A DNA stretch of 5,429 bases from CAZLBV01 sp964557845 (GTDB taxonomy: Bacteria > Acidobacteriota > Aminicenantia > Aminicenantales > Aminicenantaceae): contig CAZLBV010000095.1 of NCBI GenBank assembly GCA_964557845.1, positions 1 through 5,429 on the forward strand. The letters are read 5' to 3'. A model generated the notes under the pieces. It made no database searches, was not told the DNA's origin, and saw only the letters and a list, made by a program, of their open reading frames with translations. The translations under genes and the position numbers were made by a program. The stretch's first letter is position 1. Each line of letters opens with the position of its first letter. Shown in pieces: positions 1-5,396 of the stretch.

Positions 1-361
1 GCACCGGCAGATGAAAGCAGAAAGAGACAGGCGTGCCATGATCCTGGAAGCAGAAGGCCAGAAGAGATCAGCGATCCTTAAGGCAGAAGGAGAAGCGGAG
101 GCGATCAAAAAGGTGGCGGATGCCAATAAGTACGAAAAATTAACCGTGGCCAAAGGTGAAGCTGAGGCGGTTGAGAGGGTCTTTGAAGCTATTCATAACG
201 GAAATCCCACCAATGATCTGATTGCCATCAAATATCTTGAAGCCCTGCAGAAGATCGCTGACGGAAAGGCCTCCAAAGTCTTTCTCCCCTATGAGGCTTC
301 CGGCATCCTGAGCAGCATTGCCGGTATCGGAGAAATTCTGAAGGAGAAAAAACAAGACTAA
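1..361 (+). CDS. SPFH/band-7 domain protein, QmcA/paraslipin-like (C-terminal part)
   Basis: The reading frame is open from the first bases of the window (His-Arg-Gln before the first Met), so the gene starts upstream and only its last 119 residues are visible. The first 55 or so visible residues are a charged, Ala/Glu/Lys-rich helix with repeated I-L-x-A-E-G units (visible residues 14-19 and 25-30). This is the coiled coil that follows the SPFH domain in stomatin/paraslipin proteins. The end carries two conserved family blocks, KYLEAL (77-82) and KVFLPYEASG (92-101). Family members are membrane-anchored proteins that form large ring-like oligomers and often act with an NfeD partner. No NfeD gene lies downstream here, and upstream is not visible. 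The N-terminal anchor and SPFH domain are outside the window. The gene ends 31 bp before the convergent phosphoesterase gene. Family assignment is firm; the cellular role is not. Confidence 0.9.
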   Translation, partial: HRQMKAERDRRAMILEAEGQKRSAILKAEGEAEAIKKVADANKYEKLTVAKGEAEAVERVFEAIHNGNPTNDLIAIKYLEALQKIADGKASKVFLPYEASGILSSIAGIGEILKEKKQD

Positions 362-392
362 ATTCTGATCGTGACACTTCCGGGGATCTTTA

Positions 393-1607
393 TTACTTGT
401 CCCCAGGGCTCCCTTTCTTCTTGGAAGGAAGCATAAATTCATCTAGGGTTTCTCCTTTCATGCTCATGATTGTTATTTTAAGATGATCAGGTTCTACCTT
501 TATCCTGAAGGAATCTTCGCGGCTTCCGATAATGCATGTAAAATCATTTTTTCCCGGAACAGGATCATGCCTGATCCGTTCATGCAGGTGACCACAAATG
601 GCAAGATCCAATTCCCCTTCATTGAACAGGGGAACCCATAATCGGGTTATTTCCTGACTGCTGTATATGCCGGAAAAAGGGGGGATGTGAAAAACCGCGA
701 TCCGGAAGGCTGCGCTTTTAAAATCCTCCCGAAGGATTACTTCCTTCAGCCATTTTGACTGTGTTTCCCGGTACTCATCGAAATCTGCCAGACCGGCATA
801 AACAGGCGAATCGTCAGGCTTATCTTCTCCGGAATCGAGAATGATGAAGAACGCCGGGCCGTGTTTAAAAGTATAGTAGTACCGGGATTCTCTGGGTGGA
901 AAGTAATCTATGAGATTGCGTGCAAAGGGGCCGCGGGTTTCATGATTTCCTCTTACAAAGATAAAGGGAATCCGGCCGGCAAAATGGTTTGCAGAAACAT
1001 CTAAGAATCCGGAAAAAATATCATTCTCTTTGTTTAGATGACTGAGTGTGTCTCCATTAAAGAAGACCAGGTCCACTTCATTCCATGTAATGGCCCGCAG
1101 TATGCTGTCCAATCGTTCGCTGTCGTCATGGAGATCCTGCAATACTTGGAAGGAGATCCGTTTTTTATCAGGGTCGAGTGTAGTGAAATTATAGATATCA
1201 CTTACAACCGTATTTCCATAGATCACCTCATAAGGTTCAAATTGAAGCATTTCTTTGGATAGCACCCGGTATCTGTATGTCTTTCCTGCGGTTAATCCCT
1301 TAAGATGGACTACATGTCTTTCGGAATTTGCATCGATCAGACCATGGCGGCTGGTTCGTGCTCTGTGGAGGAGCCCTCCCCACTGCGGAAAAGTAGTAAA
1401 ATTATCTCCGGTCGAGTACTCTACACTGGAGACGCATTTTTTGTTGGTGAACCAGATAATAGTAACTTCTTCAGAGGTAAGATTTTGAAGATAGGGCCCA
1501 TGGGATATTTTCAGATTATTGTCTTCTGAGAATAAGGGGATAAGAAGCGTAAAGAAGAAAAAAATCAACACGAGGGGAATTAAAAGCTGTCTTGGTTTAT
1601 TTTTCAT
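393..1607 (-). CDS. Exported calcineurin-like metallophosphoesterase with purple-acid-phosphatase-type N-terminal domain
   Basis: This 404-residue protein starts with basic residues and a long hydrophobic stretch (about residues 8-26), then SEDNN. It is either a signal peptide or an N-terminal anchor; there is no lipobox Cys. Residues about 34-143 form a fibronectin-III-like domain of the purple acid phosphatase N-terminal type (G-P-Y-L-Q at 37-41, I-I-W-F-T at 50-54, closing in Y-N-F-T-T). Residues about 150-345 are the dinuclear-metal phosphoesterase domain with all signature motifs: D158-x-H160, N184-G-D186, G220-N-H-E223, H307 in F-H-I-P-P, and G339-H-x-H342. It should hydrolyse phosphomonoesters or diesters outside the cytoplasm; the substrate is unknown. 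The start is supported by GGAGA about 9 nt upstream. That site lies inside the preceding short ORF, whose stop overlaps this start by 11 bp, so the two are probably co-transcribed and translationally coupled. The metal ligands are intact, so it looks functional. Confidence 0.9.
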   Translation of the reverse strand: MKNKPRQLLIPLVLIFFFFTLLIPLFSEDNNLKISHGPYLQNLTSEEVTIIWFTNKKCVSSVEYSTGDNFTTFPQWGGLLHRARTSRHGLIDANSERHVVHLKGLTAGKTYRYRVLSKEMLQFEPYEVIYGNTVVSDIYNFTTLDPDKKRISFQVLQDLHDDSERLDSILRAITWNEVDLVFFNGDTLSHLNKENDIFSGFLDVSANHFAGRIPFIFVRGNHETRGPFARNLIDYFPPRESRYYYTFKHGPAFFIILDSGEDKPDDSPVYAGLADFDEYRETQSKWLKEVILREDFKSAAFRIAVFHIPPFSGIYSSQEITRLWVPLFNEGELDLAICGHLHERIRHDPVPGKNDFTCIIGSREDSFRIKVEPDHLKITIMSMKGETLDEFMLPSKKKGSPGDK

Positions 1608-1866
1608 AACCGGTATCTCCCATCGTCATGACGGCCGCAAAGGTCTCGATGCCTCTCCAAAGATTTCCAATGCGGATATTCACCCGATCGCTGGACACAT
1701 TGGGAATGGAGAGAAGCTCAATGAATTCCCGGATGATGGCATGTTCATGGGTTTCGCGAAAATTGCGAACCTTAGACAGCAAATGCTGTTTAAAGGTTTG
1801 AGGCTCTGATATTAATCCTGTTTGTATAATGAATACTGAGGTTAAAAGACCAAGGATTTTTTTCAT
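1597..1866 (-). pseudogene. Internally deleted secreted M20-family metallopeptidase (N- and C-terminal ends fused in frame)
   Basis: This 89-residue ORF has a signal peptide (MKKILGLLTSVFIIQTGLIS, about residues 1-20) and an excellent AAGGAG site 8 nt before the ATG. Residues 45-61 (I-I-R-E-F-I-E-L-L-S-I-P-N-V-S-S-D) match the usual beginning of M20 dipeptidase/carboxypeptidase proteins. Residues 63-80 (N-I-R-I-G-N-L-W-R-G-I-E-T-F-A-A-V-M) match the usual end of the same family, where a segment like N-E-N-I-R-x-x-N-x-x-R-G-I closes the protein. M20 enzymes are normally about 450-500 residues, so some 400 residues are missing between the halves, including the HxD metal motif, the remaining zinc ligands and the dimerisation domain. 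The product cannot be a peptidase. Start, reading frame and stop all survive, so a small exported peptide could still be made. The stop overlaps the phosphoesterase start by 11 bp, presumably the original operon layout. A collapsed assembly could give the same picture. Confidence 0.75.
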
Positions 1867-1907
1867 ATTGAATACTCCTTATATATTTCGATCTAAGCTT
1901 GTCTATT

Positions 1908-1936
1908 ATTTTAAGAGAAAAATTTTTAAACGAAAA
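1908..1936 (-). promoter_or_regulatory. Candidate promoter for the minus-strand M20 remnant/phosphoesterase pair
   Basis: On the minus strand a TAAAAT -10-like box (1908-1913, 5 of 6 to consensus) follows a poor -35 (TTTTCG, 1931-1936) at 17 bp. Runs of A and T upstream (1937-1955) could act as an UP element. The predicted start near 1901 would leave a leader of about 35 nt that contains the AAGGAG site. The location fits, but AT-rich DNA gives such matches easily. Confidence 0.4.
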
Positions 1937-1951
1937 TTATTTTTATTTTTT

Positions 1952-1980
1952 TTGCCTTTTTAGAGCATTTCATCTATCTT
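1952..1980 (+). promoter_or_regulatory. Candidate promoter for the ABC exporter operon, placing transcription start at the ATG
   Basis: TTGCCT (1952-1957, 4 of 6 to the -35 consensus) and TATCTT (1975-1980, 4 of 6 to the -10 consensus) are separated by exactly 17 bp. Transcription would begin about 7 nt after the -10, at 1987-1988, which is the first base of the ATPase start codon. There is no purine-rich Shine-Dalgarno sequence before that ATG, consistent with a leaderless message. Both boxes are imperfect, so this is an inference from spacing and position. Confidence 0.4.
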
Positions 1981-1987
1981 TTAGTGC

Positions 1988-2722
1988 ATGCAGGATGCGG
2001 TAGTTGCAGTTAAGGGACTGACAAAGACTTTTAAGAATCTAAAGGCGGTCGATGCTGTTTCCTTTGAAATTTATCCTGGTGAGATTCTCGGTCTGCTGGG
2101 GCCGAACGGAGCCGGAAAAACCACCATCATCCACATGCTTTTGGGATTGACCACCCCGGATTCTGGAGTTATCAGAGTTTTCGGAATGGACCTGAAAAAA
2201 AAACGTGACATAATAGTTCAGGAGGTAAATTTTTCGTCGACTTATGTCTCGATGCCCAACTCTCTTTCGGTGAAAGAGTGTTTGCGGGTGTTTGCCCGGT
2301 TGTATGGTGTGCCAGACCGGGAAAAGGAGATAAACAGGGTTCTTATCGACTTTGAGATCCAGGATATCGAGAATAAACTTATCAGAAATCTCTCTTCTGG
2401 TCAGGAAACCCGCTTGAATCTTGCCAAGGCTTTCATAAACAGACCAAAGATCCTATTCCTGGATGAACCGACAGCCAGCCTTGATCCGGATATAGCGGAT
2501 AAGACCAGAAAATTATTATTGAGAGTGAAGCAGGAACAAGGGTTTTCTATTCTTTATACTTCTCACAATATGAAGGAAATGGAAGAACTGTCTGATAGGA
2601 TTTTATTTTTGTATAAAGGCAGGATAATTGCTGAAGGAAAACCGAAGGATGTTATCCAGGAGCTGAAGGGCCGGGATCTGGAGGAGGCCTTTATCCGGGT
2701 GGTAAGGGAGCAGAAGGCATGA
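1988..2722 (+). CDS. ABC-2 type transporter, ATP-binding protein
   Basis: This 244-residue cytoplasmic ATPase would power the permease encoded next to it. It has a Walker A motif (G38-P-N-G-A-G-K44-T-T), the signature LSSGQ (135-139), Walker B (I-L-F-L-D159-E160), the D-loop S-L-D (164-166) and the switch His193 in T-S-H-N. Length is normal for single-domain ABC-2 exporter ATPases of the DrrA/CcmA type. The Q-loop is unusual: the segment before L-S-V (93-95) reads N-F-S-S-T-Y-V, with Thr85 where Gln is expected. A similar N-F-S-S-x-Y form occurs, as I recall, in a subfamily of these ATPases, so it may be a lineage trait and not damage. The ATG was chosen because the fold begins normally at V-V-A-V-K-G-L-T-K-T-F and no earlier in-frame start fits. 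No Shine-Dalgarno sequence precedes it. It is the first gene of a three-gene operon and overlaps the permease by 4 bp. Substrate unknown. Confidence 0.93.
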   Translation: MQDAVVAVKGLTKTFKNLKAVDAVSFEIYPGEILGLLGPNGAGKTTIIHMLLGLTTPDSGVIRVFGMDLKKKRDIIVQEVNFSSTYVSMPNSLSVKECLRVFARLYGVPDREKEINRVLIDFEIQDIENKLIRNLSSGQETRLNLAKAFINRPKILFLDEPTASLDPDIADKTRKLLLRVKQEQGFSILYTSHNMKEMEELSDRILFLYKGRIIAEGKPKDVIQELKGRDLEEAFIRVVREQKA

Positions 2723-3510
2723 AAGGCCACCGGATCTTCGCTCTTTTTACCCGGAATCTCTATCTTTACAAACGCAGCTTTCCCCGCCTGCTGGAAATAT
2801 TTTACTGGCCGCTTCTCGATCTGCTGGTCTGGGGTTTTCTAACCGTATACTTAACCCGCGGTCAGGAAAATTTTCCCGGGTTTGTGGGTTTTTTTATCGG
2901 TGCCCTGATCCTATGGGATATACTCTGGAGGGCCCAGACCGGGATATCGGTGTCTTTTCTCGAAGACATTTGGTCCAAGAACCTGCTCAATCTATTTACC
3001 AGCCCTTTAAAGCCCGAGGAATACATCCTCTCCCTGATGCTGGTGGGTACGGTGAAACTGGTGGTGATCGCAGCTTTCATGGCATTTTTAGCCTGGGTGG
3101 TGTATTCTTTTAATATATTTGTTATTGGGATTTCTCTGATACCTTTTGTGTTAAACCTGTTGGTTTTAGGATGGGCTATTGGTGTGATCACCATTGCCCT
3201 TATTCTGCGGTTCGGTCAGGAGGCAGAAGTCCTGGCCTGGGCTTTGGGTTTTTTATTTTTGCCTATATCTGCGGTGTTCTATCCCGTATCTGTGCTGCCT
3301 CCCTTTGTCCAGGCTATTGCCAGGTGCGTCCCTTCCTCCTATGTGTTTGAGGGGATGCGGGCTGTGATTGCCAGCGGGAATTTTCCTCTGCGTGATCTTA
3401 TGTGGGCGATAGGATTAAATGTTTTGTATATTCTGTTTGCCTTTTTCTTCTTCCGCAGGATCTTCAATTTAATAAAGAGAAAAGGGCTGCTGGTCCGTAT
3501 CGGAGAATAA
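2719..3510 (+). CDS. ABC-2 type transporter, permease
   Basis: This 263-residue inner-membrane protein is the membrane half of an exporter with the preceding ATPase. Six hydrophobic segments are visible, at about residues 26-46, 53-73, 103-128, 133-163, 170-192 and 226-246. They follow a short amphipathic N-terminus and end in a basic tail (R-R-I-F-N-L-I-K-R-K). The stretch P-V-S-V-L-P-P-F then V-P-S-S-Y-V-F-E-G-M-R (189-196 and 204-214) is the conserved block between the last two segments in ABC-2 permeases of the DrrB/NodJ type. The start ATG overlaps the ATPase stop as ATGA (2719-2722), a sign of translational coupling, and GGGAG lies about 9 nt upstream. One ATPase and one permease gene suggest a homodimeric transporter. 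Family members export lipids, polysaccharides, drugs or antibiotics, and nothing in this sequence identifies the cargo. Confidence 0.92.
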   Translation: MKGHRIFALFTRNLYLYKRSFPRLLEIFYWPLLDLLVWGFLTVYLTRGQENFPGFVGFFIGALILWDILWRAQTGISVSFLEDIWSKNLLNLFTSPLKPEEYILSLMLVGTVKLVVIAAFMAFLAWVVYSFNIFVIGISLIPFVLNLLVLGWAIGVITIALILRFGQEAEVLAWALGFLFLPISAVFYPVSVLPPFVQAIARCVPSSYVFEGMRAVIASGNFPLRDLMWAIGLNVLYILFAFFFFRRIFNLIKRKGLLVRIGE

Positions 3511-3512
3511 AA

Positions 3513-3520
3513 AGAGGAGT
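3513..3520 (+). promoter_or_regulatory. Shine-Dalgarno site that fixes the aminotransferase start
   Basis: AGAGGAGT lies 6 nt before the ATG at 3527, within the 16-bp gap after the permease stop. A nearer ATG at 3522 is in another frame and runs into a stop after four codons, so 3527 is the start. There is no room for a separate promoter in this gap, which supports co-transcription with the exporter genes. Confidence 0.8.
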
Positions 3521-3526
3521 AATGAG

Positions 3527-4891
3527 ATGGATTTAGGAAAACTGTCATTCCAGGAGGCCCCTGTGATCAAAATCGAGCCGCCGGGGCCAAAGTCAAAGGA
3601 GGTCCTCGAGTATCAATTTTCCCATGAAGGGGCTGCCGTTTCCTATTCCCGGGGTTTACCTATGGCATTGAAAAGAGGAAGGGGAGCTGCGGTGGAAGAT
3701 GTCGATGGGAATATCTATATAGACTTTTTTGGGGGAGCTGGTGTGATGAATGTGGGGCACTCTCACCCTGATGTCATAAAGGCAGCGGAAGAACAGATCC
3801 GGGAATTGACCCATTCGCTGGATATTCCTAATCTTCCACGCAAGGCCTTGGTGGAGAATCTGTTTTCCGTTCTTCCAGAAGGGATAGATAAAGTCTTTTT
3901 TGGAGGGCCGACCGGATCGGATGCTGTCGAAGCGGCCGTAAAGCTCGTGAAATTCAACACTAAACGTACGGGTCTGATCTCCTTTGAGGGAGGATACCAT
4001 GGCATGACAGCCGGAGCCCTTTCTCTGACCAGCGGTTACCCTTTCAAGGAAGGATTGTTCCCCGGGCTTCCTGATATTCATTTTATTCCCTATGCCTACT
4101 GTTACCGCTGTGCCTTTAATCAGAAGCCTGAATCCTGCGGGCTCGAGTGTGCGCAGTATCTGGAACATAAATTGGATGATCCGCATTCCGGCGCCGGCAA
4201 ACCCGCGGCGGTTATTGTAGAAGCCGTCCAGGGGGAAGGCGGGACCATTGTGCCTCCGGAAGGTTTTTTACCAAAGATCAGAGAATTATGTACAAAATAT
4301 GAGGTGCTGCTGATCATTGACGAGATCCAGGCTGGCTTTTGCAGAACCGGTAAAATGTTCGCCTTTGAGCACACCCAAACCGTTCCGGATATTATGACCA
4401 TGAGTAAAGCCTTGGGAGGCGTAGGCTTTCCAATTTCCTGTGTGGCTTATAATAAAAAACTGGACACCTGGCCGCCGGGAAAGCACATCGGGACTTTCCG
4501 GGGAAATGTCATTGCCTATGCGGCTGGAAATGCGGCCCTTACCTTTATGAAAAAGGAGGGGCTGGCATCCCATGCAGCAAACTTGGGAGAGAAAATGTTA
4601 TCCAGGCTGAAAGATATGGAAAAAAATTCGGAGATCATCGGTGATGTTCGCGGAAAAGGTTTGATGCTGGGAGTGGAATTGGTGGAAGATAAAGCCACAA
4701 AAAAACCTGCCCCTAAGCTGGCACGTGATATCAGGGCATTCTGCCACCGCCGGGGACTTCTAATAGAGATCGGTGGGCATTATTTCAATGTTGCCAGGTT
4801 CCTTCCGCCCTTAGTTCTGACCGATGATATGGCCTATAAAGGGCTCGAGATTTTTGCAGACGCAGTGGAAAAGGTGGAAAAATCCAGATGA
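3527..4891 (+). CDS. Class III PLP-dependent aminotransferase, diaminobutyrate/4-aminobutyrate aminotransferase-like
   Basis: This 454-residue cytoplasmic fold-type I PLP enzyme has a full set of landmarks: the PLP-phosphate loop G-P-T-G130-S131-D, the ring-stacking Y157-H158-G159, E232 in E-A-V-Q-G-E-G-G, D265 in I-I-D-E-I-Q-A-G (binds the pyridine nitrogen), the Schiff-base lysine K294 in M-S-K-A-L-G-G, T323-F-R-G-N and R375 in D-V-R-G-K-G. The G-T-F-R-G-N block, the S-G-A-G-x-P-A-A-V-I-V-E segment and the opening P-G-P-K-S-K-E resemble diaminobutyrate-2-oxoglutarate and archaeal-type 4-aminobutyrate aminotransferases. It probably moves an omega-amino group to 2-oxoglutarate. Some relatives are amino acid racemases or epimerases, which cannot be excluded. 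Four cysteines (C192, C195, C204, C208) sit in a C-x2-C-x8-C-x3-C cluster. It follows the exporter permease by 16 bp, so it is likely last in that operon. No clear rho-independent terminator follows on this strand. Class is certain, substrate is not. Confidence 0.9.
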   Translation: MDLGKLSFQEAPVIKIEPPGPKSKEVLEYQFSHEGAAVSYSRGLPMALKRGRGAAVEDVDGNIYIDFFGGAGVMNVGHSHPDVIKAAEEQIRELTHSLDIPNLPRKALVENLFSVLPEGIDKVFFGGPTGSDAVEAAVKLVKFNTKRTGLISFEGGYHGMTAGALSLTSGYPFKEGLFPGLPDIHFIPYAYCYRCAFNQKPESCGLECAQYLEHKLDDPHSGAGKPAAVIVEAVQGEGGTIVPPEGFLPKIRELCTKYEVLLIIDEIQAGFCRTGKMFAFEHTQTVPDIMTMSKALGGVGFPISCVAYNKKLDTWPPGKHIGTFRGNVIAYAAGNAALTFMKKEGLASHAANLGEKMLSRLKDMEKNSEIIGDVRGKGLMLGVELVEDKATKKPAPKLARDIRAFCHRRGLLIEIGGHYFNVARFLPPLVLTDDMAYKGLEIFADAVEKVEKSR

Positions 4892-4907
4892 ATGGCTCTT
4901 TTCAGTA

Positions 4908-4940
4908 TTGATAGTGAAAATTAAAAGCAGAGCCCGGCTC
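4908..4940 (-). terminator. Weak candidate terminator at the end of the minus-strand exported ORF
   Basis: Read on the minus strand, GAGC-CGG-GCTC (4930-4940) forms a 4-bp GC-rich hairpin, extendable by a G-T pair. It is followed by TGCTTTTAATTTTC, a T-rich tail. It overlaps the last codons of the ORF and the stem is short, so it may be chance. Confidence 0.25.
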
Positions 4941-5193
4941 CCAGTTCCCAACGGCGTTCAACCCCTGGATATTTATTCGCAGAATCTTCGATCGTTCTAT
5001 ATGAACCCAGCCTGACTGAAAAGGAAGTTTTATTTCCAGTGATCGAGGATAGTTCAGCCTGGTAATTTTTATCCATCAGTTCCAGAATGTCAGTGGTTAA
5101 TAAGAACCTGGAGGAAGAGAATCTATAAGCAAACAAACTGTTGGAGGTGAGAAAAAAAATAAAAATCACAGCAAAACAGGACATTTTTCTCAT
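4921..5193 (-). CDS. Small exported protein, probably a truncated outer-membrane beta-barrel-type protein
   Basis: This 90-residue ORF starts at the ATG preceded by GGGAG, 6 nt upstream. The frame is open further upstream, but that would place 37 polar residues before the signal peptide. Residues 1-22 (M-R-K-M-S-C-F then a hydrophobic core, ending S-L-F-A) form a signal peptide with likely cleavage after Ala22. The mature part has alternating beta-strand-like stretches (S-F-S-V-R-L-G-S-Y and R-R-W-E-L-G-A-G-L-C-F) and ends in Phe, which recalls outer-membrane barrel proteins. Only about 68 mature residues remain, far fewer than an 8-strand barrel needs. I infer that this is the first part of a longer protein cut by an early stop; scanning past the stop in all three frames showed no continuing barrel pattern. 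It converges on the aminotransferase gene with 29 bp between. I do not recognise a specific family. It could also be a genuine small periplasmic protein. Confidence 0.55.
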   Translation of the reverse strand: MRKMSCFAVIFIFFLTSNSLFAYRFSSSRFLLTTDILELMDKNYQAELSSITGNKTSFSVRLGSYRTIEDSANKYPGVERRWELGAGLCF

Positions 5194-5232
5194 CTTTGTC
5201 TCCCAATCATGATCCTTGTTTAAAAAACCGTT

Positions 5233-5264
5233 ATCATAGTAATCTAAATACCGGATTTTCACAA
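5233..5264 (-). promoter_or_regulatory. Candidate promoter for the small exported ORF
   Basis: On the minus strand TTGTGA (5259-5264, 4 of 6) and TACTAT (5236-5241, 4 of 6) are 17 bp apart. An overlapping TATGAT (5233-5238, 5 of 6) is a better -10 but sits 20 bp from that -35. Either would give a leader of about 30-40 nt before the ATG at 5193, including its GGGAG site. Confidence 0.4.
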
Positions 5265-5268
5265 CATT

Positions 5269-5274
5269 TATAAT
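5269..5274 (+). promoter_or_regulatory. Consensus TATAAT on the + strand
   Basis: A perfect -10 hexamer faces the open frame at the right edge. No recognisable -35 lies 16-18 bp upstream and no TG extension precedes it, so it is a weak promoter candidate in AT-rich DNA. Confidence 0.2.
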
Positions 5275-5285
5275 TTGTAAAGCTG

Positions 5286-5300
5286 CCTCATTTTTTGAGG
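5286..5300. repeat. Small inverted repeat (5-bp arms)
   Basis: CCTCA (5286-5290) and TGAGG (5296-5300) are complementary arms around five T residues. It lies upstream of the exported ORF and its candidate promoter. No T-tract follows on the + strand, so it is not a standard terminator. It may be an operator or chance. Confidence 0.25.
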
Positions 5301-5330
5301 TCACAAAGCAGAAAGACGCGGCTTTTTTCT

Positions 5331-5396
5331 ACTCGAGGAAATGCCACTACCGATCCTGACAGCCGTCCCCTCGATTTTCACTCGAGGGGTAATGCC
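5331..5396. repeat. Imperfect direct repeat with a perfect 8-bp palindromic hairpin
   Basis: ACTCGAGGAAATGCC (5331-5345) is repeated 49 bp later as ACTCGAGGGGTAATGCC (5380-5396). The second copy contributes to a perfect inverted repeat: CCCCTCGA (5367-5374) pairs with TCGAGGGG (5382-5389) across a 7-nt loop. Each direct-repeat unit places a purine-rich, Shine-Dalgarno-like run just before an ATG (5341 and 5392). No T-tract follows, so termination is unlikely. Control of a downstream message or a small repeat element are both possible. Confidence 0.4.

Noticed and set aside
382..404. GGGGA/TCCCC inverted repeat between the SPFH and phosphoesterase genes as a bidirectional terminator
   Set aside because: The stem is only 5 bp with a 13-nt loop and has no convincing T-tract on either side. 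It also overlaps the end of the phosphoesterase gene.
1519..1809. 96-codon + strand open frame opposite the phosphoesterase/M20 junction
   Set aside because: It is the antisense of two minus-strand frames with recognisable protein families and has no features of its own.
3656..4186. 176-codon minus-strand open frame inside the aminotransferase gene
   Set aside because: It lies antisense to a gene with complete catalytic motifs, shows no recognisable domain, and has the irregular composition of a shadow frame.
4824..5015. 63-codon + strand open frame spanning the aminotransferase stop
   Set aside because: It begins inside the aminotransferase in another frame and runs antisense to the exported ORF, with no ribosome site or recognisable domain.
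5194..5304. Upstream extension of the small exported ORF to 127 residues
   Set aside because: It would bury the signal peptide behind 37 polar residues, starts at a GTG-type position without a ribosome site, and covers the candidate promoter. The ATG at 5193 has GGGAG and an immediate signal peptide.
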